DNA of 64,000 nt from Amycolatopsis thermoflava N1165 (GCF_000473265.1 NZ_KI421511.1:7209909-7273908); one strand, 5' to 3'; positions 29,409 through 38,285 are shown, numbered from the stretch's first letter. Numbers and translations: made by a program. Notes: generated by a model not told the origin, from the letters alone.

Positions 29409-31571
29409 TTACGTGTTTTGCGCCACCGCCTTGGTGGATACGAGCGTGCTGGCCACCGCCGCCAGCGCGATCAGGGCCGTCACGCCGTGCACCGCCATCG
29501 TCACGGGGTCGGCCGCCGACAGCAGTGCCGGAACGCACGCGATGCCCGTGACGATCCACGTGCTGCGCGCGCCGCTGAGCCCTGTCCGCACTGTGTGCAG
29601 GAGGAATACCCCGATCAGCAGCTGGATAAGGTTCTGGATCGGGTCGACGGGCAGCCCCAGGATCGAGCCGTCGTCACCGCCGAACCGGGTCAGCGCGAAC
29701 CCGAACAGCCCGACCACGGCGAACCCGATCCCGAGCATGGTCGCCGCGTGCGCGAGCCAGCCGCCGGAGCCCGGGTGGTCCGCGACCGGGACAGCCGTCT
29801 CCCGCGGGTGGCGCTCGAACCACCAGAAGACCATCAGCGCGGGGACCGCGAGCAGCGCCAGCGCGAACCACGTGCGCGGGTCGCCGAGCCAGCCGAAGAT
29901 CGCCGCCGGGTGGCCCGGCAGGTAGACCAGCGCGACGACGAGCAGCATCGCGGCGAGGAAGCCCAGGTACAGGCTCATGGGCGCGCGCATCGCCAGGCGG
30001 GCGGCGCCGGCGCACCGGGTGGTCAGGCGGGCGAGCGGCTTCGCGGCCAGGCCGAGCAGGCCGATCTGGGTGGCGCCGAGCAGCAGGACCGGCAGGGTGG
30101 GCCCGGACAACGCGGGCGGCGCGCCCGGCGCGCCGAGCAGGTCGCGACTGAGCCCGCCAACCGTGGTGAGCAGGGCGAGACCGGTGGCCCCCGCCGCCGC
30201 GACGCCCACCAGGAGCAGGCGGTTCGACGTGCGGATCCGCCCGAACGCGACCTGCTGGGCGAGCAGGGCCAGGCCGAACGCCGCCAGGTAGCGCGGGATG
30301 GGCGAGCCGAGGGCCCGTGCCGCCATCTCGGCCAGCACGACGAAGGCGAGCAGGCCCGCGACCGAGGCCGCCGCGGCTCGCCGGTGCAGGGCGAGCATCA
30401 GCGGCGTGGCGACCACCGTCAGCAGGTAGATGCCCAGCAGCCACAGCGGGTGCAGGGCGATGCGCATGATCGCGGCGTTCGTGCCCTCGGGGATGCCGAG
30501 CAGTTCGAGCGCGAGCGGGACGAGCAGCGCCACCACGACGAAGATCAGGGCCGGGCGCAGCAGCCAGCTCGCCCGGTGGGCGAGGTACTGGCGGTACCCG
30601 CCGCCGCTGTCCCTGGTGGCGCGCCAGCCCGCCGCGTTGGCGCGGCCGCCGGCGAAGAAGAACACCGGGGCGAGTTGAGCCACCCACGTGAGCGGCCACA
30701 GCCAGTCCGCGCCCACGCCGGCCCACCGGGCCAGCGCGATGGCCGATTCGCCGAGGATCAGCAGCACCAGGCTGCCCACGCCGAGCGTCACCCACGGGGA
30801 CAGCGGCGCCGGCGGGGCCCTGGTGGCCGGTGGCGGGGGCGTGGCGACGCGGGCGTGCCGGTGCTGCAGCCAGCCGCGCAGCCGGAAGATCAACAGGCAC
30901 CCGATCACGGCGACGCCGGCCAGCAGCGGTCCGATCGGGTCGCCGACCGGCGGGCCCCAGCGCTGGTGCCAGGAGTTCACGACGAGCCCGGCGGAGTAGA
31001 GGCTCGCGACGACGCGGCAGGTGCGCGGCGAGTCGACCGGGTTGATGACGCAGGCCGCGTGCATGTCGTCGGACAGGCGCTGGTCCAGCGCCTCGCGGAC
31101 GTCCTGGCCGAGGGGGTGGCCGACCGCGGCCGCGTAGCGGAGGAGGTCGTAGCCGAGGTCGTGCGCCTTGCACGGGACCGCGTAGTCCCACTTCGTGTTG
31201 TCGTCGCCCCACGGGGTCGAGCAGCCGCCGTCGACGTGGACCGCGCGGACCGTGCCGTCCCGCGCCCGCATCTGGCCGGGGACGACGCCGGTGACCTGGG
31301 TGAAGTCGGCAGGCAGGAGGTCGAGCGCGGTCGCCTGCGGGCCGGGGTGGACGAGCGCCTCGATGGCCTGCTGGGCGGCCAGGGCGCCGCCGGTGGGCGG
31401 CCCCGCGTCCGGCGGGGAGGCCGGCCGCGACGCGACGAACCCGAAGGTGACGACGGCCAGCGACAGCACCAGCAGCCAGGCGGAGGTGGCCAGGCGGCGG
31501 CGCACCCGGGGCACCCGTGTGGTGCCCGGCCCGGGTGGCGGGTGGTCGGTGAAGGTCGCTGGGCTGATCAT
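29409..31571 (-). CDS. Prokaryotic phospholipase A2 domain fused to a polytopic acyltransferase-like membrane domain
   Basis: 720 residues. After a basic start and one membrane helix (about 28-47), residues 85-200 form a prokaryotic-type phospholipase A2: CSTPWGDDNTKWDYAVPC (Cys117-Cys134), the catalytic His137-Asp138 pair in KAHDLGYDLLRYA, then Cys174 and Cys185. About 215-640 is a many-helix domain of acyltransferase-3/OpgC character (PWVTLGVGSLVLLILGESAI, APVFFFAGGRANAAGW, HPLWLLGIYLLTVVATPLML, ALLAQQVAFGRIR). The C-terminal helices (DPIQNLIQLLIGVFLLHTVR) resemble DUF4383. The PLA2 part would face outside. It could release acyl chains that the membrane part transfers; no experimental function is known to me. 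Confidence 0.75.
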   Translation of the reverse strand: MISPATFTDHPPPGPGTTRVPRVRRRLATSAWLLVLSLAVVTFGFVASRPASPPDAGPPTGGALAAQQAIEALVHPGPQATALDLLPADFTQVTGVVPGQMRARDGTVRAVHVDGGCSTPWGDDNTKWDYAVPCKAHDLGYDLLRYAAAVGHPLGQDVREALDQRLSDDMHAACVINPVDSPRTCRVVASLYSAGLVVNSWHQRWGPPVGDPIGPLLAGVAVIGCLLIFRLRGWLQHRHARVATPPPPATRAPPAPLSPWVTLGVGSLVLLILGESAIALARWAGVGADWLWPLTWVAQLAPVFFFAGGRANAAGWRATRDSGGGYRQYLAHRASWLLRPALIFVVVALLVPLALELLGIPEGTNAAIMRIALHPLWLLGIYLLTVVATPLMLALHRRAAAASVAGLLAFVVLAEMAARALGSPIPRYLAAFGLALLAQQVAFGRIRTSNRLLLVGVAAAGATGLALLTTVGGLSRDLLGAPGAPPALSGPTLPVLLLGATQIGLLGLAAKPLARLTTRCAGAARLAMRAPMSLYLGFLAAMLLVVALVYLPGHPAAIFGWLGDPRTWFALALLAVPALMVFWWFERHPRETAVPVADHPGSGGWLAHAATMLGIGFAVVGLFGFALTRFGGDDGSILGLPVDPIQNLIQLLIGVFLLHTVRTGLSGARSTWIVTGIACVPALLSAADPVTMAVHGVTALIALAAVASTLVSTKAVAQNT

Positions 31572-32070
31572 CGCCTCCCAGAGTGGCAGGGGAGCGGCCT
31601 CTGCGGCCACCAGGGAATTCCCTGATCGTGGATTCCGGAGTGCGCCACTCTAGTGGGTGAGGGGTCGCAGGTTTAGGAGTCGGGGGGCCGGGGTAAGGCG
31701 AACGCCCTGGTGGGGCGGGTGTGGTCCGGGCGGGGGCCGTTCGGGGCGCGCGAGAGGGCCTTTCGTGGGGTGTGGGTGGGTCAGTCGTGGGTGGGTGAGT
31801 GGGCCGCTCGTGGGGGCGGTGTCCGTCGGGGCGCGTGGAGCGTGGTGGTCGCCGTGGTGCTCGTGTGGCGGCGGAGTGGAGTTTGGCCCGGTGGGTGGAA
31901 TCGCCGTGGCGGCGCGCGCGTGCTCGGGAGTGAGGCGGGGCGTGGATGAGTGGCGCGTCCGGGCGTGGCGGAAAAGGCCGGATGCGGGCGTGTGGGCAAG
32001 TCGGCTCGTATGAGTGGATTCGCGAGCGCGAGTGGAACAGAGGGGCCTCGCCGGGGCGTCCGTCGATCGC
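31572..32070. other. Gene-free region, G/T-rich on the plus strand
   Basis: About 500 bp between the start of the PLA2-fusion gene and the end of the GGDEF gene, both on the minus strand. It holds the palindrome AGGGAATTCCCT near 31613-31624 (possible promoter element of the fusion gene). From about 31650 it becomes a strongly G/T-rich low-complexity stretch (GTGGGTGGGT, GTGGGTGGGTGAGTGGG) without a protein-like frame. Confidence 0.5.
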
Positions 32071-33540
32071 TCAGTGCGTGATGTGCTTGGCTTCGCGCGG
32101 GGGTTGCGGCAGCGGCGCGGAGTCGCGGGCGGCTCGGGCTATCCGGACCTGGTTGCGGCCGCCCTCCTTCGCCTCGTAGACCGCCGCGTCCGCGGCCTGC
32201 ATCAGCGTGGGCAGGGTGTCGCCGTGGTCGGGGAACACCGCGACCCCGATGGAGGCCGTCCGCTCCGACACCAACGTCTGGTCACCGCGCTTGTTGGTCG
32301 TCCTGATCTGCAGCCCGGCCACCGCGGAGCGGATGCGCTCCCCGGCGACCGTGGCCGCCGCCTGGTCCGTGTCCGGCAGCAGCACCAGGAACTCCTCACC
32401 GCCGAAGCGGCCCACCACGTCGCTCGGCCGGGTCACCTCGTCCAGCAGCTGCGCCAGGTTCCGCAGCACGTCGTCGCCGGCCGGGTGGCCGAACGTGTCG
32501 TTGATCCACTTGAAGTGGTCCAGGTCGATCATCAGGATGGCCAGCGGATCGGCCGCCTTCGTCGCCCTGGTCAGGGCCCGCTCGGCCGACTCCGTCCACC
32601 CGCGCATGTTCGCGACCTGCGTCTTCGGGTCGGTCCGCACGTCGGCCTGCAGCTGCTCGATCTCGGCGAGCCGGTTGAAGACCACCGTCACCACGGCCAT
32701 GATCGCGACCGTCGGCGGCATGATCACCAGCAGGATCGCCGTCACTGCGCCGAGGCCGATCGTGATCGCCTCCAGCACGTTGTCCGCCGGGCTGCCCAGC
32801 ACCGTCCGCGCGTTCGCCTTGTCCGGCGCGGCCAGCGCGATCACGGATCCGATGTAGAGGATCTGCACGCCCTCGTAGATGAGCCCGGCCACCAGCATCC
32901 AGCCGAACTCCGTGAGCGAGCCCGCGACGTCCAGCGAACCCCAGTCGTGCGGACCCAGCTCCACGTAGACCTGGTGGGCTAGCGTCGCCGCCAGCATGTG
33001 GGCCACCGTGGAGTACACGAAGTTGTGCGCAGGCCGCCGCGCGACGAACCAGCGCTGTACCCGGACCAGGCCGACGACCAAGATCGTCAACGGCACCGGG
33101 AGAATAATCGCGGCCGGCACGACCCAGACCGCGGTCAGGTCGATCAGGACCCGCCCGCCCGCATTTCGCCGACGTTCTTCCTGCCGCCGGGTCAGTTGAA
33201 TGTGCGCCGTCGCGCCCACCGTGAGAATCGCGAAGCGCAGCCAATCGAGACCGCTCGGCAGGCTCGCGTTCACGAATGCGACGACCAGCCACGCGACCGC
33301 AATCAGTTCGGTGACGAGCAGGAAAACGATGAAACGCTTCGGCCGCCGCCACAATGCCCAATTCTGCGGCAGCATGGCGCGGCGTGTGCTCGATGCATCA
33401 CGCTTTGTGTTCGCCTCCGCCCTCTCGGGCGCGGCTTGGCGGGGTACCGAATTTCGCTCCTCGATGGACTGAATGCCCTCCCTGAGGTCCGGATCGCCGT
33501 GGAGTGTAGGCGATCGCCGACGCGCGTGGTGCGGAGGCAT
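32071..33540 (-). CDS. Membrane-bound diguanylate cyclase (GGDEF)
   Basis: About 489 residues. The N-terminal cytoplasmic part is followed by about six membrane helices (FIVFLLVTELIAVAWLVVAF, WLRFAILTVGATAH, VWVVPAAIILPVPLTILVVG, and others up to VVTVVFNRLAEIEQ). The C-terminal GGDEF domain is complete: RTDPKTQVANMRGW, LAILMIDLDHFKWINDTFGH, DVVGRFGGEEFLVLLPDTD (active site GGEEF), ASIGVAVFPDHGDTLP, AADAAVYEAKEGGRNQV. It should make cyclic di-GMP from GTP in response to a membrane signal. No RxxD inhibitory site is evident. The ATG at 33540 has GGGAAGG 7 nt upstream; an ATG at 33561 is also in frame. Confidence 0.88.
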   Translation of the reverse strand: MPPHHARRRSPTLHGDPDLREGIQSIEERNSVPRQAAPERAEANTKRDASSTRRAMLPQNWALWRRPKRFIVFLLVTELIAVAWLVVAFVNASLPSGLDWLRFAILTVGATAHIQLTRRQEERRRNAGGRVLIDLTAVWVVPAAIILPVPLTILVVGLVRVQRWFVARRPAHNFVYSTVAHMLAATLAHQVYVELGPHDWGSLDVAGSLTEFGWMLVAGLIYEGVQILYIGSVIALAAPDKANARTVLGSPADNVLEAITIGLGAVTAILLVIMPPTVAIMAVVTVVFNRLAEIEQLQADVRTDPKTQVANMRGWTESAERALTRATKAADPLAILMIDLDHFKWINDTFGHPAGDDVLRNLAQLLDEVTRPSDVVGRFGGEEFLVLLPDTDQAAATVAGERIRSAVAGLQIRTTNKRGDQTLVSERTASIGVAVFPDHGDTLPTLMQAADAAVYEAKEGGRNQVRIARAARDSAPLPQPPREAKHITH

Positions 33541-33724
33541 CGGCTCACCTTCCCTCGACATCGCGTACCGCCGCCGGGTAACTTTGCTGTGCCCGGAACG
33601 ACGCCGGGTACTTTCCATCAACAGGTATCATCTCACCGCACGCGAAGCGTCGCGTACCGCCGCCACGAGCGGCCGCGCGGACGCAACGCGTCCCGGCCAC
33701 AGGCACCGAATGGAGGTGTTCCTC

Positions 33725-33745
33725 GTGTCTGACCGCGACTTCTGA
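33725..33745 (+). CDS. Micro-ORF 1: M-S-D-R-D-F
   Basis: GTG TCT GAC CGC GAC TTC TGA: six codons plus stop. GGAGG (33713-33717) lies 7 nt before the GTG. An in-frame ATG at 33710 would give MEVFLVSDRDF. This is the first of three near-identical units, each exactly 73 bp from the next, in the gap between a GGDEF gene and a convergent MFS gene. The peptide is far too short for ordinary gene finders. Reality as a translated gene is inferred from the repeated ribosome site, start, sequence and stop. Confidence 0.5.
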   Translation: MSDRDF

Positions 33746-33797
33746 TCCCCTGGCCTGAATAGCGTTCGTTTTCGTTCCCGCGGGAGAGGTGTTCGTC

Positions 33798-33818
33798 GTG
33801 CGCGACCGCGACTTCTGA
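33798..33818 (+). CDS. Micro-ORF 2: M-R-D-R-D-F
   Basis: GTG CGC GAC CGC GAC TTC TGA, start exactly 73 bp after micro-ORF 1. AGAGG lies 8 nt before the GTG. The preceding codons in frame read GEVFVV, matching EVFLV in front of unit 1. The intervening 52 bp are only partly similar to the next spacer (a CGTT/TTTCG-rich stretch recurs), so selection seems to be on the short coding block and its ribosome site. Confidence 0.5.
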   Translation: MRDRDF

Positions 33819-33870
33819 GGTGCCCTCGATTTGTGTTTGTTTCCGACCGAATAACGTGAGGTGAATCGTC

Positions 33871-33891
33871 GTGCGCGACCGTGACTTCTGA
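33871..33891 (+). CDS. Micro-ORF 3: M-R-D-R-D-F
   Basis: GTG CGC GAC CGT GAC TTC TGA, again 73 bp after unit 2. It encodes the same peptide as unit 2 with a synonymous CGC-to-CGT change. GAGG (33858-33861) lies 9 nt before the GTG. An in-frame TGA at 33862-33864 blocks any longer N-terminus, so in this copy translation can only begin at or just before the GTG. It ends 27 bp before the stop of the convergent MFS gene. Confidence 0.5.
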   Translation: MRDRDF

Positions 33892-33917
33892 TCTTCCGAA
33901 TGCAGCCGCCGCTGCCG

Positions 33918-35135
33918 TCAGCCGGTGCGGGCCGCATCGCTGTCCGTGCCAAGCACCCGGCCCCACGCCACCGCGAGGGGTACGCCGAGGACCACTCCGG
34001 CCGCGCCCGCGATCATGATGGCCGTGGTCGCCGCGCCGGACCACTGCGCGAGCATGCCGCCGAACGCGACCCCGACGCCCTGCGCGACCCGCAGGCCGGT
34101 CCGGTACAGCCCGCCGGCGCCACCGCGAAGCTCGTTGGGCACCCACGTGATGAACGTGGCCCCGACGGTGATGATGTACGCGCCCGCCGCGCCGGCCAGT
34201 GCGAGGACGACGAGGGCGAGCACCAGGTCCGGGCGCAGCCCGAACGCGAGCAGCAGTGCCGTCGGCACGACCGCGAGCACGCCGACCGTGCGGCGGCGGG
34301 CCGAGGCCGAGACGTAGCGGGACAGGACGAACACGCCCAGCGCGAACCCCAGCGGGTCCGCGGCCAGCAGCCACCCCACGGCCTGGTCGGGCGCGCCGAT
34401 TTCGCGCGCCAGCGGGGCGGCCAGGCCTGCCGGCACCATGGCCAGCCCGACCAGCCAGGACAGGCCGAGCAGCACGCGCAGCCTGCGCTGCGAGGCGACC
34501 CAGTTGATGGCGCCGAACCAGGAGCCGTCGCCGTCGCCCGCGGCGGGGCGCGGGCGCACCCAGTGGTGCAGGGCCACCGCGCTGATCGCGAACGTCAGCG
34601 CGTCCAGGGCCAGCGCCAGCGACGGGCCCGCGGCGGTGACGATCACGCCGCCCAGCGCGAGCCCGGCCAGCATCGTGGTGTTCGTGGTGATGCCGCGGAT
34701 GTCCTGGCTGCGCAGGTACAGCTCGTCGTCGGTGAAGATCTCGCGGGTCAGCGCGTTCTGCGCCGCGTTGGACGGCGCGCCCGCCAGCCGCGCGAGCATG
34801 ACCAGCACGCACAACCACACCACCGGCATGCCCGGCACGGCCATGATCGCGATGAAGAACGCCTGCAGCGCGGCGGTGACCACGAGGATCGTGCGGCGCG
34901 GGTAGCGGTCGGCCAGCTGGGCCAGCCCGAGCCCGCCGGCCAGCGCGGGCAGGAACGTCAGGGCGTAGGCGACCGCGGACCACAGCGCCGAGCCGGTGCG
35001 GTGGTAGACGGTGAGGGCCAGCGCGACCGTGGTCAGCTGGTCACCGAGCACCGACTGGGCCTCGGCCAGCCACACGGTGCGGAACTCGCGGTTGGCGAGC
35101 GCCGCACCCATGGATGGGCGAGTCGTGGTCTTCAC
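33918..35135 (-). CDS. MFS exporter (MFS_3 / EntS-like)
   Basis: 405 residues, 12 predicted helices: FRTVWLAEAQSVLGDQLTTV, YALTFLPALAGGLGLAQLAD, RYPRRTILVVTAALQAFFIA, RLAGAPSNAAQNALTREIFT, LYLRSQDIRGITTNTTMLAG. This layout (starting ANREFRTVW and with the VGDQLTTVALALTVY helix) is typical of EntS-like and macrolide-type exporters. The GTG at 35135 has GGGGAG 4 nt upstream. It is convergent with the micro-ORF triplet, so export of those peptides is conceivable but unsupported. A long 413-bp upstream region holds a clean inverted repeat. Confidence 0.82.
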   Translation of the reverse strand: MKTTTRPSMGAALANREFRTVWLAEAQSVLGDQLTTVALALTVYHRTGSALWSAVAYALTFLPALAGGLGLAQLADRYPRRTILVVTAALQAFFIAIMAVPGMPVVWLCVLVMLARLAGAPSNAAQNALTREIFTDDELYLRSQDIRGITTNTTMLAGLALGGVIVTAAGPSLALALDALTFAISAVALHHWVRPRPAAGDGDGSWFGAINWVASQRRLRVLLGLSWLVGLAMVPAGLAAPLAREIGAPDQAVGWLLAADPLGFALGVFVLSRYVSASARRRTVGVLAVVPTALLLAFGLRPDLVLALVVLALAGAAGAYIITVGATFITWVPNELRGGAGGLYRTGLRVAQGVGVAFGGMLAQWSGAATTAIMIAGAAGVVLGVPLAVAWGRVLGTDSDAARTG

Positions 35136-35285
35136 ACCTCTCCCCACTTCCCCCTCGTCGGCTGGTTGCCTGCGCTCACTGACTCTGTCGCTGCGCGCCC
35201 GGTTCCTGTGACGCCGATCACCCGAATGACACATTCCGCAACTATCAGTATGCCGCTCACTACACGCAGGCGAACAGTCACAGCG

Positions 35286-35318
35286 CGACCGTATCTCCTC
35301 AATGGGCCCATACGGTCG
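35286..35318. promoter_or_regulatory. Inverted repeat in the MFS/SDR divergent region
   Basis: CGACCGTAT (35286-35294) and ATACGGTCG (35310-35318): 9-bp perfect arms, 15-bp spacer, in the 413-bp gap between divergent genes. A second dyad, TAACC-TTCG-GGTTA (35328-35341), follows and could form a tight hairpin. The rest of the gap shows no gene. No regulator gene is adjacent. Confidence 0.5.
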
Positions 35319-35548
35319 TAGACCTTCTAACCTTCGGGTTACGACGAACGGTGGAAGTTTCCGTCCCGCATGACCCGTGGTGCGGTCAGCCCGGCCGATC
35401 AGACATCACTCGTTCAGCGCAGTGGACGGACCGTTCGTCGGTGCGCGGTCACCGCTGAGCAGTTCCGGCGCGAAGACTGGGAACACAGGCCAGGGAGACA
35501 GCCGAGGACGGGCTGGAGCTCGGGGACTGGCCGGTGGGGAGAGAACCG

Positions 35549-36442
35549 ATGAGCATGCTGATGCAGGACCGCGCCGTCGTGGTGACCGGCGCCGGACGGG
35601 GTCTCGGTGAGGCCTTCGCGGTGCACCTCGCGCAGGCCGGCGCGGCGGTCGTGGTCAACGACGTCGACGCCGAGCTGGCCGAACGCACCGCGGCGAACAT
35701 CCGCGCGCACGGCGGGCGGGCGGTGGCCAGCGGGCACAGCGTCGCCGACCCGGCGCAGGCGACGGCGATCGTCGACCTGTGCGTGTCCGAGTTCGGCGCG
35801 ATCGACGGACTGGTGAACAACGCCGGTCTCAACTACGAGGCGCTGCCCTGGGAGGAGGACCTCGACGAGGTCCGGGAACTGGTCGAGGTCAACGTCCTCG
35901 GCGTGATGTACACCGGGATCGCGGCCGTGCAGGCCATGGTCGCGGCAGGCCGCGGCGGGTCGATCGTCAACATCTCCTCCGGCGCCTCGCTCGGCCAGCG
36001 CAAGCTCGGCGTGTACGCGGCGAGCAAGGGGGCGGTGGCTTCGCTCACCTACTCCTGGGCGCTCGACCTGGAGGAGTCCGGCATCCGCGTCAACGCCGTC
36101 TGCCCGTTGGCCCACACCCGGATGGTCTGGAAGTCGGAGCGCTCGCTGCGCAACTGTCCCCCCGATCGGACGCCGTCGCGCATCGCGCCCGTCGTGCTGT
36201 TCCTGCTGAGCGACGCGGCGGAGGGCATCACGGGGCAGCTCGTGCGGTGCAACGGGCCGCAGCTGCACATCGTCGGGCAGCCCTACTTGAAGGCGCCGAT
36301 CCTCGAACGGCAGACGTGGGACACCGACACGGTGCGGCAGGCGTTCGACGAGGTGTTCAGCGCCCACCTCGAGCCCTACGGCCTGGAGAAGCGTGTGCCA
36401 CCCCGTCTGAGGAAGTGGACCACGCCTCTCCGCTCGGCCTAG
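35549..36442 (+). CDS. SDR family oxidoreductase
   Basis: 297 residues: TGxxxGxG loop in AVVVTGAGRGLGEAFAVHLA, NAD-type VVVNDVDAELAE, GLVNNAGLNYEALPWEEDLD, catalytic Ser in IVNISSGASLGQ, YAASKGAVASL for YxxxK, and an unusual long C-terminal part (PQLHIVGQPYLKAPILERQT, EVFSAHLEPYGLEKRVPPRL). The closest group by reading is multifunctional/FabG-like dehydrogenases that act on acyl or steroid-like substrates. The ATG at 35549 has GGGGAGAG 5 nt upstream. Convergent with the acyl-CoA synthetase gene, 4 bp apart. Confidence 0.85.
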   Translation: MSMLMQDRAVVVTGAGRGLGEAFAVHLAQAGAAVVVNDVDAELAERTAANIRAHGGRAVASGHSVADPAQATAIVDLCVSEFGAIDGLVNNAGLNYEALPWEEDLDEVRELVEVNVLGVMYTGIAAVQAMVAAGRGGSIVNISSGASLGQRKLGVYAASKGAVASLTYSWALDLEESGIRVNAVCPLAHTRMVWKSERSLRNCPPDRTPSRIAPVVLFLLSDAAEGITGQLVRCNGPQLHIVGQPYLKAPILERQTWDTDTVRQAFDEVFSAHLEPYGLEKRVPPRLRKWTTPLRSA

Positions 36443-36446
36443 GTGT

Positions 36447-38285
36447 CTACTGGTCCGCCGTGTAGAGGGCGGCGATGTCGTTCGCGTAGCGGTCGTTGAT
36501 GATCCGGCGCTTCAGCTTGAGCGTCGGGGTGACCTCGCCGCTCTCCGGCGTCCACGGCTTGGCCAGCACCTGGTACTTCTTGATCTGCTCGACGCGGGCC
36601 AGCCGCGCGTTCGCCGCCTCGACCGCGCGCTGGATCTCCTCCCGCACGGCCGGGTGCTCGGCCAGCACCACCGGGTCGCTGCCCTCGATGCCCTGCTGCG
36701 CGGCCCACGCCGGCAGGAACTCGTCGTCGACCACGATCAGCGCCGTGACATATGGCTTGTCGTTGCCGATCGCGACCGCCTGGCCGATCAGCGGGTGCTC
36801 CTTGAGCAGCCCCTCGATGCGGGTCGGCGCGATGTTCTTGCCGCCCGAGGTGATGATCAGCTCCTTCTTGCGGTCGGTGATCGTGACGAAGCCGTCGGAG
36901 TCGATGGTGCCGATGTCGCCGGTGTGGAACCAGCCGTCCTCGTCCAGCGCGGAGGCGATCGTCCCGTCCTCCTGCAGGTAGCCCATGAACACCAGCGGGC
37001 CGCGCACCAGCAGCTCGCCGTCGGCGTCCACCTTGATCTCGGTGTCGGCCAGCGCTCGCCCCACGCTGCCGGCGCGGAACGCCTTCGCCGAGTTCGACGT
37101 GATCGCGCCGGAGGTTTCCGACAGGCCCCACACCTCGTGGATCTCCACGCCCAGCCCGGCGAGGAAGTACAGCACCTCGACCGGCAACGCGGCCGCGCCG
37201 CTGGAGCAGAAGTGCAGCTTGTCGAACCCGAGCAGCGCCCGGACCGGGGCGAGCACCGTGCGGTCGGCCTCGGCGATCTTCTCGGCGAGGTCGGCGGGCA
37301 CCTCCTGGCCGGCGTTGCGCAGCTTGTACCCCTGCTGCAGCAGGTCGCTGGCGGAGAGCAGCGCTTCGCGCCGGTCCTCGGGCAGGTTGGGCAGCATCGC
37401 CTTGAGCCCCGCGGCGATCTTCTCCCACACCCGCGGCACGCCGAAGAAGCCCTGCGGGTGGACCCGGCCGAGCGCGCCCGCGACCTGCGTCGGATCGGCG
37501 AGGGTGTGCACGTGGCCGGCGTAGACGATCGGCATGTAGATCGAGATCTCCCGCTCGGCGATGTGGGCGAGCGGCAGGTAGGCGATGTTCGACGGGTGCA
37601 TCGGCGACTCGTGCAGCGCGTGCACGGCGTAGGCCTCGAAGATCACGTTGTGGTGGGACAGCACCACGCCCTTCGGGTCGCCGGTGGTGCCCGAGGTGTA
37701 GATCATCGCGATCGGGTCCTCCGGGCGCACGTCCGCCCAGCCGTCCTCGAACGCCTGCGGGTCGGCCTGGTGCAGCTCGGCGCCGCGGGCGCGCAGTTCG
37801 GCGAGGCTGACGAACCGCTCGTCGCCCGCGGGGACCGCGTCCTGGTCGATCATCACGATGCGGCGCAGCGCGGGCAGCTCGTGCAGGACCTGCTGCCAGC
37901 GCTTGAGCTCGTCCGTGCCCTGGAGCACGACGACCGGGGTGCCGCTGTGGCGGGCGACGTAGGAGATCTGCTCCGGGCTCAGGGTCGCGTACGCGGTGCA
38001 CGAGATGGCGCCGAGGTGCGTGGCGGCGAGGTCGGCGATCAGGTGGTCCGGGGTGCTCGGCGCCATGATCAGCATCCGCTCACCGCGGCGCAGGCCGAGG
38101 TCGGCCAGGCCGCGGGAGACCGCGGCGATCTCGTCGCGGAACGCCGACCAGGTCAGCGTCGGGCGGTCCGGGTCGTCCAGTGACGTGAGCGCCGGCAGGT
38201 CGCCGTACTCCGCGGCGTTGCGGCGGAGGAGCATGGGGATGGTCAAGCCCTCGGCCTGCTCAGCGACGGACGGTTGGCTGGTCAA
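36447..38285 (-). CDS. Long-chain acyl-CoA synthetase (AMP-forming, FadD15-like)
   Basis: 612 residues. The adenylate-forming P-loop is PIAMIYTSGTTGDPKGVVLS, followed by AYLPLAHIAEREISIYMPIV, HEVWGLSETSGAITSNS (motif A5), DEDGWFHTGDIGTIDSDGFV (A7) and TDRKKELIITSGGKNIAPTR (A8 hinge). The C-terminal lysine is in GEVTPTLKLKRRII. The length and the GGKNIAPTRIE form place it with FadD15-type long-chain fatty acid:CoA ligases. The TTG start at 38285 has AGGAGG 6 nt upstream. Divergent from kynureninase. Confidence 0.9.
   Translation of the reverse strand: MTSQPSVAEQAEGLTIPMLLRRNAAEYGDLPALTSLDDPDRPTLTWSAFRDEIAAVSRGLADLGLRRGERMLIMAPSTPDHLIADLAATHLGAISCTAYATLSPEQISYVARHSGTPVVVLQGTDELKRWQQVLHELPALRRIVMIDQDAVPAGDERFVSLAELRARGAELHQADPQAFEDGWADVRPEDPIAMIYTSGTTGDPKGVVLSHHNVIFEAYAVHALHESPMHPSNIAYLPLAHIAEREISIYMPIVYAGHVHTLADPTQVAGALGRVHPQGFFGVPRVWEKIAAGLKAMLPNLPEDRREALLSASDLLQQGYKLRNAGQEVPADLAEKIAEADRTVLAPVRALLGFDKLHFCSSGAAALPVEVLYFLAGLGVEIHEVWGLSETSGAITSNSAKAFRAGSVGRALADTEIKVDADGELLVRGPLVFMGYLQEDGTIASALDEDGWFHTGDIGTIDSDGFVTITDRKKELIITSGGKNIAPTRIEGLLKEHPLIGQAVAIGNDKPYVTALIVVDDEFLPAWAAQQGIEGSDPVVLAEHPAVREEIQRAVEAANARLARVEQIKKYQVLAKPWTPESGEVTPTLKLKRRIINDRYANDIAALYTADQ

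Noticed and set aside
33725-33891. CRISPR-like array at the micro-ORF triplet
   Set aside because: Only three short blocks of about 21 bp that differ from one another, spacers partly similar, no palindromic repeat and no cas genes; the frame-specific conservation fits coding better.
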